A stretch of 64,000 nucleotides of DNA from Eucalyptus grandis (Eukaryota; Streptophyta; Magnoliopsida; Myrtales; Myrtaceae), in assembly GCF_016545825.1 (NCBI RefSeq), contig NC_052619.1:5223501-5287500 (forward strand). The letters run 5' to 3'. The notes below the pieces were generated by a model. It was not told the DNA's origin and made no database searches. It saw only the letters and a list, made by a program, of their open reading frames with translations. The position numbers were made by a program, and so were the translations under genes. Of this stretch, positions 37,296 to 63,106 are shown in pieces. Each line of letters starts with the position of its first letter. Positions within the stretch are counted from its first letter, which is position 1.

Positions 37296-37814
37296 TCAGT
37301 TAGCCGGAGCTGTGCTATGCGCATCTTCCTCAACCTCAGACGCTTTGAGGTTGGCCATCTGAAGGGTTAGGTCTCTGACCTTGTCATCCACGGACTGATA
37401 CAACATTTTCATTTCGTCATCCTTAATCAGATCGACGACGTTCTTACCCGAAAGATGGTCGAGCAACAGCAGTTCCATCTCGAGATCCTGGTTCCTCTTG
37501 ATCCCGTTCTCCAATTTAAGCTCCAGCATCGACACGTCCTTGGGGCGGTAGTCCTCGTGGTTCAGCATGTGCTTCCCCTGCTTCTTCGAGGGCAAGCTCT
37601 GGAACCGCTCCAGCACCCGCTGCGCGTCCTCCGGCGACGGCCAGACGTGGGGCTCCGCGTCGCTCGCGGTGTAGATGATCGCGCAGGTGTCGACCCCGCA
37701 CAGCGTCTTCAGCTCACTCGCCTTCTTCAGCAGCCCGCCCTTCCGCTTCCGGAAGGTCGTCTTCCGGACCGAATCGTTCGTGATCAGCTCCAGTCGAACC
37801 TTCCTCCGACCCAT
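37296..37814 (-). CDS. Type I (M-gamma, AGL80-like) MADS-box transcription factor
   Basis: Intronless, 172 aa, as is usual for type I MADS genes. The MADS domain occupies residues 1-60: MGRRKVRLELITNDSVRKTT, KRKGGLLKKASELKTLCGVD and ACAIIY-like CAIIYTASD, followed by the M-gamma hallmark EPHVWPS and LERFQSLP. The rest is charged and helical (LELKLENGIKRNQDLEMELL) with no K-box. Family knowledge: AGL80-type proteins act in central cell and endosperm development, binding CArG-like DNA as heterodimers. An in-frame ATG six codons upstream (37832) exists, but MGRRK is the canonical start. A CTATAAAT box lies about 70 bp upstream. It sits alone in a repeat-rich region, as type I MADS genes often do. 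Confidence 0.92.
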   Translation of the reverse strand: MGRRKVRLELITNDSVRKTTFRKRKGGLLKKASELKTLCGVDTCAIIYTASDAEPHVWPSPEDAQRVLERFQSLPSKKQGKHMLNHEDYRPKDVSMLELKLENGIKRNQDLEMELLLLDHLSGKNVVDLIKDDEMKMLYQSVDDKVRDLTLQMANLKASEVEEDAHSTAPAN

Positions 37815-37881
37815 GTCGTCCCCAAGAAGCAATTCGATGGGGGAATTGGATGGCTATAGCTCAATTGATCTTAGAGGACGA

Positions 37882-37888
37882 TTTATAG
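37882..37888 (-). promoter_or_regulatory. TATA box of the MADS-box gene
   Basis: On the minus strand this reads CTATAAA followed by T, about 68-74 bp upstream of the ATG at 37814. That spacing allows a leader of about 40 nt. Confidence 0.55.
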
Positions 37889-37914
37889 AGGGGTGTCGGT
37901 CATTACATATATGA

Positions 37915-38346
37915 CAAGGTCCAATGTACCGTCTTTGGAGCAAGGATGTCTCGTTCACGACCCCCACGCATCGAAAAAATAGAGAGATGCAACGTATCGC
38001 TGATCATAATTGGTAAAATGATGAACGCGGAAAGGCGAAAAACTTCTTATTTTGTGAGACCGGACCGACCTTTCGCGGAAATTATAGCTGGATATTCGGA
38101 GGACGGTCCATAGCGGCAACTATGTACTATAAAGTCCTTTCGATTTTTTCAAGGTCATAATTCGCAAGAAATCCAGGTATAGTAATTCGCATTGATTTTA
38201 TTGAATACTAGCTCATCACGGCTTTCTGGGTAGGTATGATCTTGATGGTTTCCATCTTCAAAGTTGCCATGGCAAGAAACTTGGGAGTCAAGACAAGGAG
38301 CCAAGCTTTCTCTATAGAGCTACCCATGAAAAAAAGCGGGCCTTTT
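37915..38346. other. Spacer upstream of the MADS gene
   Basis: Non-coding. No repeat or RNA gene is recognised; it probably includes upstream regulatory sequence of the MADS gene. Confidence 0.4.
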
Positions 38347-38592
38347 AGGACGCGTTCGTTTCGTGGAAATTGAGTGATTTGAAAAATATTTTTTGAAAAA
38401 TAATCGCTTGTATGCTTGCAAAAATAAATGAATGGAAAAGTTTTTTGTCACCCATAGAAATAGTTAGACATAATTTGTTATTGATGATGATAACAATATT
38501 TTCTGTTAACTAATTTTTCTAAACGATGTAAGCAACTATTTTTCAGAAAATAGTTTCCAAATCACTCATTTTTCGCGAAACAAACACGTTCT
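38347..38592. mobile_element. MITE (copy 2 of the local family), both ends present
   Basis: The left end AGGACGCGTTCGTTTCGTGG and the reverse complement of the right end AGAACGTGTTTGTTTCGCG match. They continue inward as 'aatgagtgatttgRaaaNtatttt…gaaaaataRt' on both arms. It is 246 bp, AT-rich and non-coding. Confidence 0.7.
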
Positions 38593-38747
38593 AATTATTA
38601 TTATTATTATTATTATGGAAAAAGGGCTAAAGTTGAATCTAAAAATTTAAAGTCGTGGATCTAATACTCATATTTTATCATCTAATAAAACATGAAATAA
38701 TTCTCTAGGTGGCAATGAAAAAAATCTAGTGTTAGGCCTTTTAATTT

Positions 38748-38850
38748 AAGGTTCCGTTTGTTTTACTAAAAATTGAAAAATATTTTTTTAAAATGATTAC
38801 TTGTATCACTACCAAAAATGAATAAGCGAAAAATATTTTTGCCTTCATAT
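38748..38850. mobile_element. MITE half-copy (copy 3)
   Basis: AAGGTTCCGTTTGTTTTACT followed by 'aaaaattgaaaaatattttt' matches the left arm of the family at 38347 and 47211. The right arm is not found, so the copy is truncated or has diverged beyond recognition. Confidence 0.45.
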
Positions 38851-39500
38851 TATATGCACATTTTTTATGCGGTACTTGTCATATCATATCACCATATGTG
38901 ATGGGCTTAGTTGTCATATAGCTTAGTTATATTTAATAAATTTCACTTTATCTCGCCCTCACTCAATTTCACACTTGCTCACTTTATGCTTTTACTTCAA
39001 TTTGGGTATGAGTTTTCCTATATCAACACTATAGGTCTAGTTGAGTATTGATTACTAAATTTGCATTTTATAGAAATGAATCAATTTACCTACTCGTTTG
39101 ACGAGTCTAAATATATCAGATTTGGCAATCAAAGTGCATTTCACTCTTAGGTGTATAATTGCCTTTGTCTTATGAACATTTCTTTTATTTTCTTTTTCTC
39201 GCTACCGAGAAATGTTTTTTGGGGTTGTTTTTTTGTTGACAATTAATCTAATTCTCTACAATCAATCTTCTTTCTCAATTAATCACTTAATTATTGAAAT
39301 ATTGAAAATCCATAGTCCCCTTCATGTGCTCTTCTTTTTTCGCTTTGATTGTGTTCGAAACTAGAATGACGCCAAAGTTTTCCTACGTTTTTTTGCATGC
39401 TCTTTTAGATTTGAACCTCAATTCAAGAAAAATTACTAAAAAGGTTCTAAAAATCTTACTGTTATTGAAAGAAGATGAATTCTTTTTTTTTAATCACTTA

Positions 39501-39535
39501 AAAGTCATGCGAGATGAAAGTCTCATGCACGGTTC
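39501..39535 (+). other. Possible group II intron domain V remnant (organelle-derived)
   Basis: ATGCGAGATGAAAGTCTCAT followed by GCACGGTTC matches the upper stem, GNRA-like loop and 3' strand of a plant organelle group II intron domain V. The 5' lower-stem strand (expected GAGCCGT) is eroded to AAAAGTC, so the hairpin base no longer pairs well. The upstream 39320-39500 is AT-rich and may belong to the same plastid or mitochondrial insertion, but I cannot identify the source intron. Confidence 0.4.
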
Positions 39536-39540
39536 CATTA

Positions 39541-52902
<13,362 letters not shown>

Positions 52903-54866
52903 ATTGCCGGGTAGGCTTCTACAATTTTGGAGATATGATGGCTCACTGTTTTTCTCGTCTTCAATTTGTAGACTTGAAGCTCGTGTTTACCTGGCTTGCC
53001 AATGTCTGGGCTAATGATTTTTCAGCCCTTGGAATAGTGTAAAATGATGATTGGTCTTATAGCTCCCTAACAGATTTTTGACTCTACTAAGGATGTTCTC
53101 TTTATAGTTCAGCACAAGGAAATGGGAATGCTTTTTTTGTGTTTTGAGCATGCACCCGGGGCAGATGTGCATGTTGAGCAAGCAAATGCACACAAGCACG
53201 GAAGACTCGTTTGGAATTTGTAAGGGCATTGGTTTGGCCACCCAGCATGGCAGTATCCCATGTGCGGCTGAGAGGCCGTGCAGCATTATTCACGGGGAAG
53301 GTTGGAGATGAGATTGGGACAAGTTTGTTTATGATGATGAGTGAGGAGAGATGGTATACAAATGGCGGTGGTAACTAGTAGGCAATTTTGCCTGATTCTG
53401 GACGAAAACTCTGAAGCAAAGGTGATTAATGGGCTGGCCCTGGTCTTTTGATCGGGCCGTCTGATGCCGTCAAAGATGTATTTATCGGCACCAATCACTG
53501 GCTATTTCATTTTCAAATGCTTTCTTGGGAGGGAAGTTCTTGGGAAAATATAGAAAACCTGTTAGCGTGCAATGTTACAAGAAATGGCTGGTTCAGTTAG
53601 GGATCGCTTGAGAAGCTGTTTCCTCCAGCTTGATGACGCTGCAAGCACACGATAAGGGGATGCCACACCCCCTGATTGATTCCTCGAGGTTGAGTCAAAT
53701 GAGCAAACTCCAGGTTGTGCCATTTGACTTTCATCCTGAGGATTGCAGGGTTTAATCTTCGTCCTCGCGTGGGAGTACGTGCATGCCTCTGAATCTCTAG
53801 ACATTCTTAATTATATCGCTAATCGTCACTTGATCAAATGCGATGGTCCGTAGGATTCGAGATGAACAGAAAACTCTCGGGAAAGGAGTGAATGGATCAT
53901 GAGGGCAGATGCCTAAATTGAGGAATCGGACAGAAGAAGAGTTCGATCGTGCAACTCAACGTAGTTTGGTTTCGAATCGGTTTTGGTTTCGGCTTCTTTT
54001 TCCATGCATACATTCCTTTTTTTCTTCATGCTCATCACAATCCACCAAATTTGATGAGTCCACCAAATCATGCCTTTCGATGTATCCATGGGATAAATCA
54101 AATCACTTATGAACTTGGCGAACGTGGATGAACAGTGAAAATCAATTAAATGTGCTTCAATTGTATTCATCTTTTGCCAATTCCACCTTATAAGCTTGGA
54201 AAGTAAATCATTTTCTATTTCTCATTCATACCAATTACGAGAATATTTATATAATAGACAATGCTTTGATCTTGAGTTTAACTATTCAAAATCCAATCTA
54301 CACATGAAGGGAAGTACAAGAATAATTAAATAATAAATTACGTTTTTATCTAATAACTTAATTTTTTACTACATACAGTAATGTAATCGTGAGAGATAAT
54401 TCAAGGCAAATAAAAAATTTGGAAATGAAAGATAGATGGCATTCATTTATCATATTCTAAATCATACCATTTGTGCCGTCGAGATCTTTTTTTGTACTTA
54501 ATCACGTCGTTAACGCTGTCAATGTACCGCTCAAGTTAATTACTCAAGTCAAACGACGCATTTTTAACAACAATAATATTTAAAAAAAAAAAATAGAAAC
54601 CAATTTCAAAATAAACAGTTGGGAACACCTGTCGTCCAGACGCAAACCGCAGACCGGTAACCACCCGAGTCCGACCGCGTGGCGCCCCCCTATTAGTCGT
54701 TCACCGTCCTCTCGCGACCGCTGTCGGGACCTTAGCCTTCGACCCGCGCTCTTTTCACGAGGAAGGAGGAGGAGCAGAAGGAGGAAGAAGGGACGAGTCG
54801 CGAAACGACGATCGGGAATTCCAGAGCCGGCGATCCGAATTCGGCTCCGGCGGCGGATCGGAGATT
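52903..54866. other. Spacer between MetRS and the TBC gene
   Basis: The MetRS 3' region is followed by non-coding sequence. The 53100-53800 part has near-balanced composition unlike the AT-rich remainder, but no frame I recognise. The GC-rich stretch from about 54600 is probably the promoter/leader of the TBC gene. Confidence 0.45.
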
Positions 54867-57800
54867 ATGGTGAAGAAGCGGGTACCCGACTGGCTCAACA
54901 GCTCGCTCTGGTCCTCCGCGCCGCCGCCCGACGACGAGCGCCTCCTCCGGTACGCCTCTAAGTACGCCTCGGCCGACGACGACGGCGATGGCGACGGGGA
55001 CGGGCGGCCGGCGGCGGCGTCGGATCCCCCGGAGGCGGCGGCTGCAGCGGCGCGGCCCTCCGCCTCCGGCCCCCACCCGCGTCGTCGCCAGGGGGGAGCC
55101 CGCGGGGGCGGCGAGGGCCGGCAATGACGAGGAGAACGGCGACGCCGAGGGTCCGTCCGGGGAGGAGTTCGCCAGGCAGGCTCAGCTCTTGGCCGAGGTG
55201 AGGCTTTTTCTTGGCCCAGCGCTAGGGGATGTGATTGGTGATTGTATTCGGGAAATGCTCGAACCGGGGATTTCGGATGTTTGGGGATTGGGATTGGGAT
55301 TGACGGATGGTTTTTTTGTTTGGTTTGGTGACGTGTAGCTATCGAAGAAGGTGGTGAATGTGAGGGAGTTGAGGAGGATTGTGTCACCCGGGATACCAGA
55401 TGGCGCAGGGGTTCGTCCCACCGTGTGGAAGGTATTGTTGTGCTTGCTTTTGTTGGTTTTGCAATTCATATTCTGGAGTGGTTCACATCTTACTGACAAG
55501 TAGTAAAAATGGAAATGGATGTATTACCTATTGGCTAAGTGTTGTAGTGAGATTCCTATATGGTTAGGTGTGGAAATTGACACACAATTCAGTGTCCAAC
55601 TAGCCTGATTTGGAGGGTTTAGTTTTTGGTTTGTCCCTTTACTTTTTATTGCAGTACTGTTCTTTTCCATAGATTAAACAAGGTTTAATATGTGACTGGT
55701 GGATTGTGGACCTTGTGGCAGCTTTTGCTTGGTTATTTGCCTTCGGATCGAGGGCTCTGGTCGTCTGAGCTTGCAAAGAAGAGGTCGCAATATAAGAACC
55801 TCAAAGCTGAGGTTTTGATGAACCCTGTAAGTAAAAGGCAGTGTTCTCGATGCTCTGTATGTGGCTTTTGATGCAGTTTCCCTTCTATGATTAGGAATAT
55901 CATGGCTACCTTCTGTAACAATAACGGTAGACTCTGAAGTGAAGTTCCAATATGCTGTTACCAGTGGAAAGTCATTATTTTGTTTAACCGACTTTGGATG
56001 TTGACAAGAGGCGGCGGATTAAGTTATACTAATCCTGGGAACTTAGGAATGGGGTGGTTGGTTCATTGAGGTACAACCTTTAATGTGCGGCACTTGAATT
56101 TTCGTTCTAATTCTCTGGTTTGTTTGGCGCTTCTGAGAGGGGGACTTCCAAAAGTATGTTGGTTTTAGCCAATAAACCCTTGATGATATGATGGGAATTT
56201 CTCCATAAAGTTGATTCTTCTCCTTCCTAATTACCCACCAGACTTTCACCTTGCTGAGTTTTGATTACGTTTTAGCTGGTAAAATATGCTAAAATTCTCC
56301 ATTTCTCACCTTTGGTTCTGATAATATACAATATACTACAAGAAGAACGAGTTAGAGAATCTCTAACATAATTTCAATGCAATTATTTTCCGATTTGGTA
56401 TTTTCTGGGTCTCAGTCTTAATATGGTTGTAATAGAAGTAAATTACATACAAGTTATCTTTAACACTTCTTTCTAATTGCCAATTTCCACGTGTTACGGT
56501 ATCATGGCAATTCTTGGGGCCTAGTTTTGTCAATTCGTTTTTGTCAGATCTTGACTTAGATGAAACATGCTGAAATGTGAAGCTCACTGCATCTTATTAT
56601 TGACTTTGCCTTTTGCATCTTACTTTTTGCTATTAAGTTACATACTTATGAACTTCTTGTGGTTAGTTAGTCAGAAATCACGAGAAGGTTGGATAAATCC
56701 ACAAGCTGTGACAACGAAGAGTCAAAGTTTCAAAGGCGTGGCATACTCAAGCGATCAGAAATAACTCATGGGGAGCATCCCTTGTGCCTTGGAAAAAGCA
56801 GTATTTGGAATCAGTTCTTTCAGGTACCAGAGATTGCAAAATAAGTTTTTGAATGAAGTCACTAGAATTTTACTTTTCCTTTTGAAAATTTGAGCTGTTG
56901 CTTCTTGTTAAACGAGCATTAAGGTTATTGGTGAAATTAGCTGCCCGTCATCAAAGGTGGAGTTATAAACATCTGGGGGAAATGCAGGTTTTCCTCGGTT
57001 GACTTGTCATTGGATCAGAGATTTATTATGTAATCATATGTTAACTTGTAGTTGTTTGAGATTTTAAATTTTGGCAAAGGAATTATGTCATTCGCACTAT
57101 TTGAAATGCCAATTGGGTCTCTAGGTGATAATTAATGTTGGAAGTGGATTGAATGCACAGAGGAAAAGTAAAATCACATTGCACGGGAAAAGGAGTTGAA
57201 AAAAGCTAAGCCAATCAGAAATGAAGAGAAATTAGCTAAAACAGAGAAAGACAGATGAATAATAAAAAATTAAACTGTAATACAGGCTTCAATAGATTTG
57301 TCTCTGATTATGCACTTCAGCTTGTCCTTTCTAACTCTTTCGCACTATTTGTAAACCTGAAGGGTTGTACTTTTCTTTGAGCTTCTTCCTCAAGATATAT
57401 GAGGGTCAAGTAAAGTTATATTCTACGAAAGAAAATGCCTTGTGGGGAGACTATGAATAATTTCCTTCTCTTTGATGTCTGACTTGTATAGGGTGGAAGA
57501 AAGAGATTGAGTGTCCCTGTGGGTTATTCTTAGGTAATTCGGCAATCAATTTGGTGATCATTTCTAGAAATCTGATTTCCTTAGTCACGCAAGGCTTTAA
57601 AAATGTATTCTTGGTTTCTAAATAGTCATTTCAGTATCTTTAATCATGCAATCTGAAAACTTCTCATCTGGAGTTGGCCTTTTGGGATAGAAAAAAAATT
57701 TCGTTATAAGTTTATGTTGTCTATCTTGCTGAGCTTTGAACGAGTAAATTTTTACTTTTAAAACATAAAAATGTGTGTAATCAGCAAGAGCTTGATAAAG

Positions 57801-60800
57801 TACATAAAAATATATCGAATAGTGAAAAAGATAAAGAGAGAGGTGTTAGAAGTGGCAATGTATGTGAGTTGACATCGTGTCCTCCTATCACCTCCTTAAA
57901 TATATCAAGTGTCCTGTTCTGGTCTAGATTGAATTGTTCGGTATCGGGCGCTAGTGTAGCTTGAATTGTTAGATGTTTGGTGTGGTCCTGCTTCTGTTAG
58001 AGGCCTGATGTTTTTTTTTTCCTACCTTACAATCTTGATGCTTAACACCTGTTTTACAGAGGAGCTATTTGTGTCATACCCTTGTTTCTTTTACTCCTAT
58101 CTCTATCTGTCATGCCTGCTGTGAGTTTCAACGAATGATTTTCTCTCACTGGATTGTAATCTAAATGTTGCTTTAAGTATTAATAAGAGTTTGAATTGAG
58201 TATGAATATGTCCTTTTCTTAGGATGCAGAGATCGTACAACAGATTGACCGTGATGTGAAACGAACTCATCCGGATATGGACTTTTTCTCTGGAGATTCG
58301 GCATATGCAAAAGCTAATCAAGTATGCTTGTTCAATTTGCTTGAATTATCAGAGGAATGCATTTTTCTCATTTATTGTCTTCATAATCTCAGGATGCTCT
58401 GAGGAACATATTAATTTTGTTTGCTAAGTTGAATCCTGGCATAAGATATGTCCAAGGCATGAACGAAATCTTGGCTCCTCTTTTCTTTGTATTCAGAACT
58501 GATCCTGATGAGGAGAATGCGGTATGTAACTCTTAGTCCTTTCTGCTCTGTCTTGAATTATCTATAAATATGATGTTTTGTATCATTTTTATGTTTCCTG
58601 TTTGATTCTGGTATATCCTGTCTACTTTTCATGCAACTTATGTGATCAATTGCCTCATGAAAACCTTTCAGTGGTGAATGTATTACAGTAGTAAACTTGA
58701 GGATTTTAATAGTTTGTGGTTAGATGCAAGGGATTTTCTGCAAGTTTCTTTCTAATACTGTTTTTTCCAGTGTCATTGTGCTTGCTCTTTTATCACAACA
58801 TTGGCACCACGTATGATTTGCTCATTTATTGCTGAAATTATTTTCTTAAATGCTGACAGTCCTCATCAAATTTTCTCACCATCTCATTGGTGTCAAGTGT
58901 TTTTGGTCACCATTCGCTGCCTCTACTCATATGTTACTGAGTGTCGTTGTCTACATGCACATTTTTGTTGATTATTTTTCTTATGTCTTGGACTTAATGC
59001 GAAAGATGTCAAAAACAAGGTAATCAAATTTACAGCAGTAACTGTCATGGATACAGTAGAGAACAGTGATTTTTTCCTTAACTAATTAGTGCTTGAAATT
59101 GGATAACAATTTGAGTTTGCCAAGATTATGTTAATTTGAAGTTTGGAAAATCATGTGACATGGATGTATTAATAAATGATACTTTCTTGTATAGTATTGT
59201 ATGCTTCATTGTTTCTTATTTTTGCATTATGCAGGCGGCTGCAGAAGCGGATACTTTCTTTTGCTTTGTTGAGTTATTGAGTGGTTTACGGGACAACTTT
59301 TGTCAGCAGTTGGACAACAGTGTTGTGGGCATTCGTTCGACAATTACAAGGTTGTCACAGCTTCTCAAGGAACATGATGAAGAGCTTTGGCGTCATCTTG
59401 AGGTCACGACAAAGGTAAGACATAATCAAAGTCTGACCACCCCATTTCTCTCTTTGTTTTTCTAAGTGTATTAGATGGAAGGAGCTTGTATGCTAGAAAT
59501 CATTTACTTGTTCAAGAGCATAATTAAGGCATGTTCCTCCTTCTGCGTAATCATTCAAAACAACATACATTGATTTTATCTAGTACATTACCACATACAT
59601 CACTAGGTTCATTCATGTGCATAAGGTCTTGGCATGAAAATGGGTCTTTTTTCTTTTCTTTGAAACCATGTTTACTTCAACCAATGCATAGTGCTCAAGA
59701 TCTATTTGACTGGGCAGTTTTACAAGTGTGCTTGTATAGAATTTCTCTCTCAAGTGGAGAGATCTTTCCATCCTGAAGTTCCAGTTTTAAAGATCTTCCA
59801 GGAAGAAAAGATCACTTCTTTTCTGAAGGACACTATTGATGCTGCAGAGCATATAGGCATAGGATTGCAAAAAAGAAGCAACAGTATATGGACATCATGA
59901 ATGAAAAATACAGAAGAAATGAAGCTCTGCATGTGTTGGATGCCAAAAGCAAGAACAAATCACAACTTTGTTTTTCCTCTTGGGATTAGGAATGACAGTT
60001 AGTGCAGCTCCTCTGCTGACGTATCTAGGGGTTATCATCAAAAGGACTAAAGGGGAATTGATGAACATTGACTGAAAACTTAGTTAACAATTATTGAGCC
60101 ATTGGGATATTTTTATTTCATTGTCCCGCTATTGTATATGATGTTTTGTACAATTTCTGTGCATCAATGATCCCTCTGATGAAGTATGGATATGCGCACT
60201 ATCACTTTCAATCTCTGGCATTATAAATAAGATGAACTATTGTGAGAGTACTGTTAATAAGTTTTGAGATAGATAAATAAGATATCAGCTATTTCACACC
60301 AGATGTTTATAAGTTGCATGAGCTCTGAAGGACTATTGTGCGATGGAGCAATACAATTCTTAGTCATCTCCCTGATTGAACCTTCAGAAGTTGTCATGTT
60401 GGGGAAAACTTCATATCAGCTGTACCTTGCTATAGATCCATTATATCCTCCCTTCTATTCCAAGGGATTTCTTTTTATTTCCAGCATCTCTGATAATTTC
60501 TGGGGCATGTATATTATTATTGGTTTTAAATAGACATGTAGAAACAAGTTCTCAATATGTGTCTCAAGGTGTCTGGGGAATTCTAAATCTCACACAATAC
60601 CTAAGTGAAGTGCCTGTGCCTCTGTTTATAAATATAATGACAGTGTCAGTGACTTCGCGATGCAGATGATACTGCAGTTTGCCTCTCGAATTTTGTAATC
60701 ACGCTTTCTGTTTTTCTTTTAATTGTTGATATAAGATCTCCTTATTGCATAAACCTTGGTCTTTCGAAAACCTGAAAATTACGTTGAAAATTGTCAGGTC

Positions 60801-61839
60801 AATCCACAGTTCTACGCATTTAGGTGGATTACTCTCCTGCTGACCCAAGAATTTAGTTTTACGGACATCCTACACATCTGGGACACGCTTCTAAGTGACC
60901 CTGAAGGTCCTCAGGTACATATTTTGCTCTTTGTGATGTGCTATTATGGTTATGTAAATCTGATGGCACGATACTCTAAGGAGTTACTTGGTTATGGAGA
61001 GTAGAGAATTGGAATGGAAATGAATGGAAATTCAGCATAACTCTTATTAAAGAAAACTCCAGATATAAGGGAACCGAGATAATTTGGAATTGGAGGAAAA
61101 ATGAGACTAAGCAACAACTAGAGTCATCGTGTGTAGACCTTTTCTTTCCATTCTAAACGTACTTCCATTTAAGCAAATATGTTTAAAATTTGTAGTTAAA
61201 ATGATGGAGAGCCTGTGAATTATTTGGGGATGTGCCTCTGGAATCAGTCAATTGGCTAGGCCACTTGAATAGAACTTAAAACAAGCATTGATCTGCTGAC
61301 ATATGCCCCAAGAAGAAATGAAAGGAGCCTGGATTAGGAAGAAAAACAAGACTAATCAGTGCGTGAAGTCATTATTTCTGTAAACCTGTTATTTATCTAC
61401 TTTGAAGGACTTATGTTAGATGTTTAGAGATTTAACCATCTTTAAAATGATGATATGCCAGTGAACTATCTGAGGAATTTCTTCTCGAATGTTGCCTTCT
61501 CTCGTTGAACTTCAACTCTGCAAAAACTCTTTACTGTCTGGTCTGCCACAATGGTTATTATGTAGTGCTTATGTGACTGTATTGTTTGCTGTGTCAGTAA
61601 ATGGACAATTCTCAGTTTAAATTCTGTCTAGCGTGTTGAAAGCTTGAAAGTAAAATATCTGATTGTAATTCCAGGAGACATTGCTTCGCATCTGCTGCAC
61701 AATGCTGATTCTTGTACGGAGACGCCTCCTTGCCGGCGATTTCACTGCTAACCTTAAGCTACTGCAACATTACCCCTCCATGAATATTAGCCATCTGCTG
61801 TACGTAGCCAACAAGTTGCGTTCTAAACCTTCAGGTTAA
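54867..61839 (+). CDS. TBC-domain Rab GTPase-activating protein, TBC1D13-like, with an exon 1 frameshift
   Basis: Rab-GAP that speeds GTP hydrolysis on Rab proteins in membrane traffic. Nine exons: 54867-55197, 55339-55431, 55722-55826, 56671-56823, 58223-58321, 58393-58521, 59235-59414, 60798-60914 and 61675-61839. The N-terminus MVKKRVPDWLNSSLWSS is plant-TBC1D13-like. Both catalytic fingers are present: IxxDxxR in QIDRDVKRTHPD (exon 5) and YxQ in GIRYVQGMNEILAP (exon 6). HEPLN-style blocks FCQQLDNSVVGIRS, VNPQFYAFRWITLLLTQEFS and HIWDTLLSDPEG follow, and the end is YVANKLRSKPSG. Frame problem: MVKKR is in one frame and stops at 55127, while EENGDAEGPSGEEFARQAQ before the exon 1 donor is in the next. 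The exon sum is 1372 nt, one too many; an extra C in the C5 run at 55070-55074 (or 55026-55030) would account for it. The corrected length is 456 aa. Confidence 0.88.
59691..59989 (+). pseudogene. Orphan coding-like fragment in TBC intron 7
   Basis: Two adjoining frames look protein-like: FQEEKITSFLKDTIDAAEHI up to 59870, then QQYMDIMNEKYRRNEALHVL to the stop at 59989. They are joined only if the A-run at 59869-59874 is one base off. No splice sites put it in the TBC mRNA. I do not recognise the family; it may be a captured or retroposed gene fragment, or chance. Confidence 0.3.
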
Positions 61840-62880
61840 TTTTTACCCCACTTGTATCTTTCCTTCCTTTTTCCTTTTCTTCTTTCTTTCTTTCTGGTTT
61901 TGCTTTTTCAATTTTTTTGTTGGACTGTAAATCCGTGTAAATTATTGGGTGTAAATGTCGATCGACATAGGAAAAATTTCAACATCCAGGAATAGACTCT
62001 GCTTTTGTCTGTTGTTATCGTTTGATTATAGAGATCAGCGATTTTTCCTTTTTACCCCCCTTCCTTTGTTTTTAAGAGTGCACTGTAGATCAAGAACTTC
62101 AGCTCTACACACGAAAATGTAATTTGCCCTTGCATTCATGAATATTAACATTAGCACTTGGTGCTTGATCCTTTGATTAATAAGGTATTGCCTACTCCTA
62201 CTTCTTCACTTTCTCATCCTTGTTCTTTGGGCCAAACCGCAACCGGACTACCAGCTGGATCCTTACATTGCCATAAGGGGAAAAAGAGATTCATATGTCA
62301 AAGAAATCTTTCAATTCTCTCTCGAACTTTGAAAATTTCAATGTGTCTATTTCACTTACATCTGAACCGTGATATACATACGGACGTAACTTATAATCTA
62401 GACAAGTAAGCGGGTATGGTCGGATTTGGTTTCTATAATTGAATTGATCGCATTTGGTCTCTAGTGACCATTGCACTGTGCCCGTTCCCATGGATTCGAA
62501 TCCATGGGCATTGGCCGCCATAGGATTTTAGAGAATCGAATTTGTACTGTCGAATCGAGTTGAACCAGAGGGATAAACGACCTGCTTCCTCGATCTCCAA
62601 GTAATTTTTGTTACTTGCGAGTGACATTCCATGAACGATGTTAGCGCAATAAGATTCTGAACGCACGATGACAATACTAATTGGTGATGGGAGAAAAATC
62701 AAATTTTTCGAAAGAGGGTAACCAATCCGGAAAATTCACTTCCTGTAGCTTACTAATCTATGTGAAAAGTCAGGATTTTTTCTATTTTTTTGCAAAGTAT
62801 GATTGCAAGTACGAGATGCCTGCAAAATCATGGGTGTGTAATTATAAGGAAAAAAATTGGGGATTTCTCTAATAACATCG
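61840..62880. other. 3' flank of the TBC gene and spacer
   Basis: Pyrimidine-rich (TTCTTTC)n sequence at 61870-61905, then unremarkable AT-rich DNA. No gene is supported. Confidence 0.45.
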
Positions 62881-62890
62881 ACATGGAGAG

Positions 62891-63106
62891 AAGCTCCCTT
62901 TCTGCAGTGATTACCTAACCGAGGTCCTTAAAAACAAGGATGTCGCTGCCCTCACTCGGTGTCTCCGGCGCTCCGGCGCTCTTGGCTCCTCTTATGAATC
63001 CCACCTCGCCGGCAAAGTTAGAACGGCGGTGCAGCTCTTAAACACCCCCCAACCATTTCTTGTCTCTCTCTCTCCTCTGGTTCCTGTTCCTTCTATTTCT
63101 TTTTAG
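62891..63106 (+). other. Coding-like fragment, unidentified
   Basis: An open frame reading KLPFCSDYLTEVLKNKDVAA and then RRSGALGSSYESHLAGKVRT is GC-richer and protein-like compared with its surroundings. It has no ATG, because stop codons lie just upstream at the TAATAA near 62871. It degrades into low-complexity CT after about 63050. It could be a broken exon of a neighbouring or transposed gene. Confidence 0.25.

Noticed and set aside
54732..55387. 200-codon minus-strand frame opposite TBC exon 1
   Set aside because: Pro/Arg/Ser-rich low complexity mirrored from a GC-rich coding exon on the plus strand.
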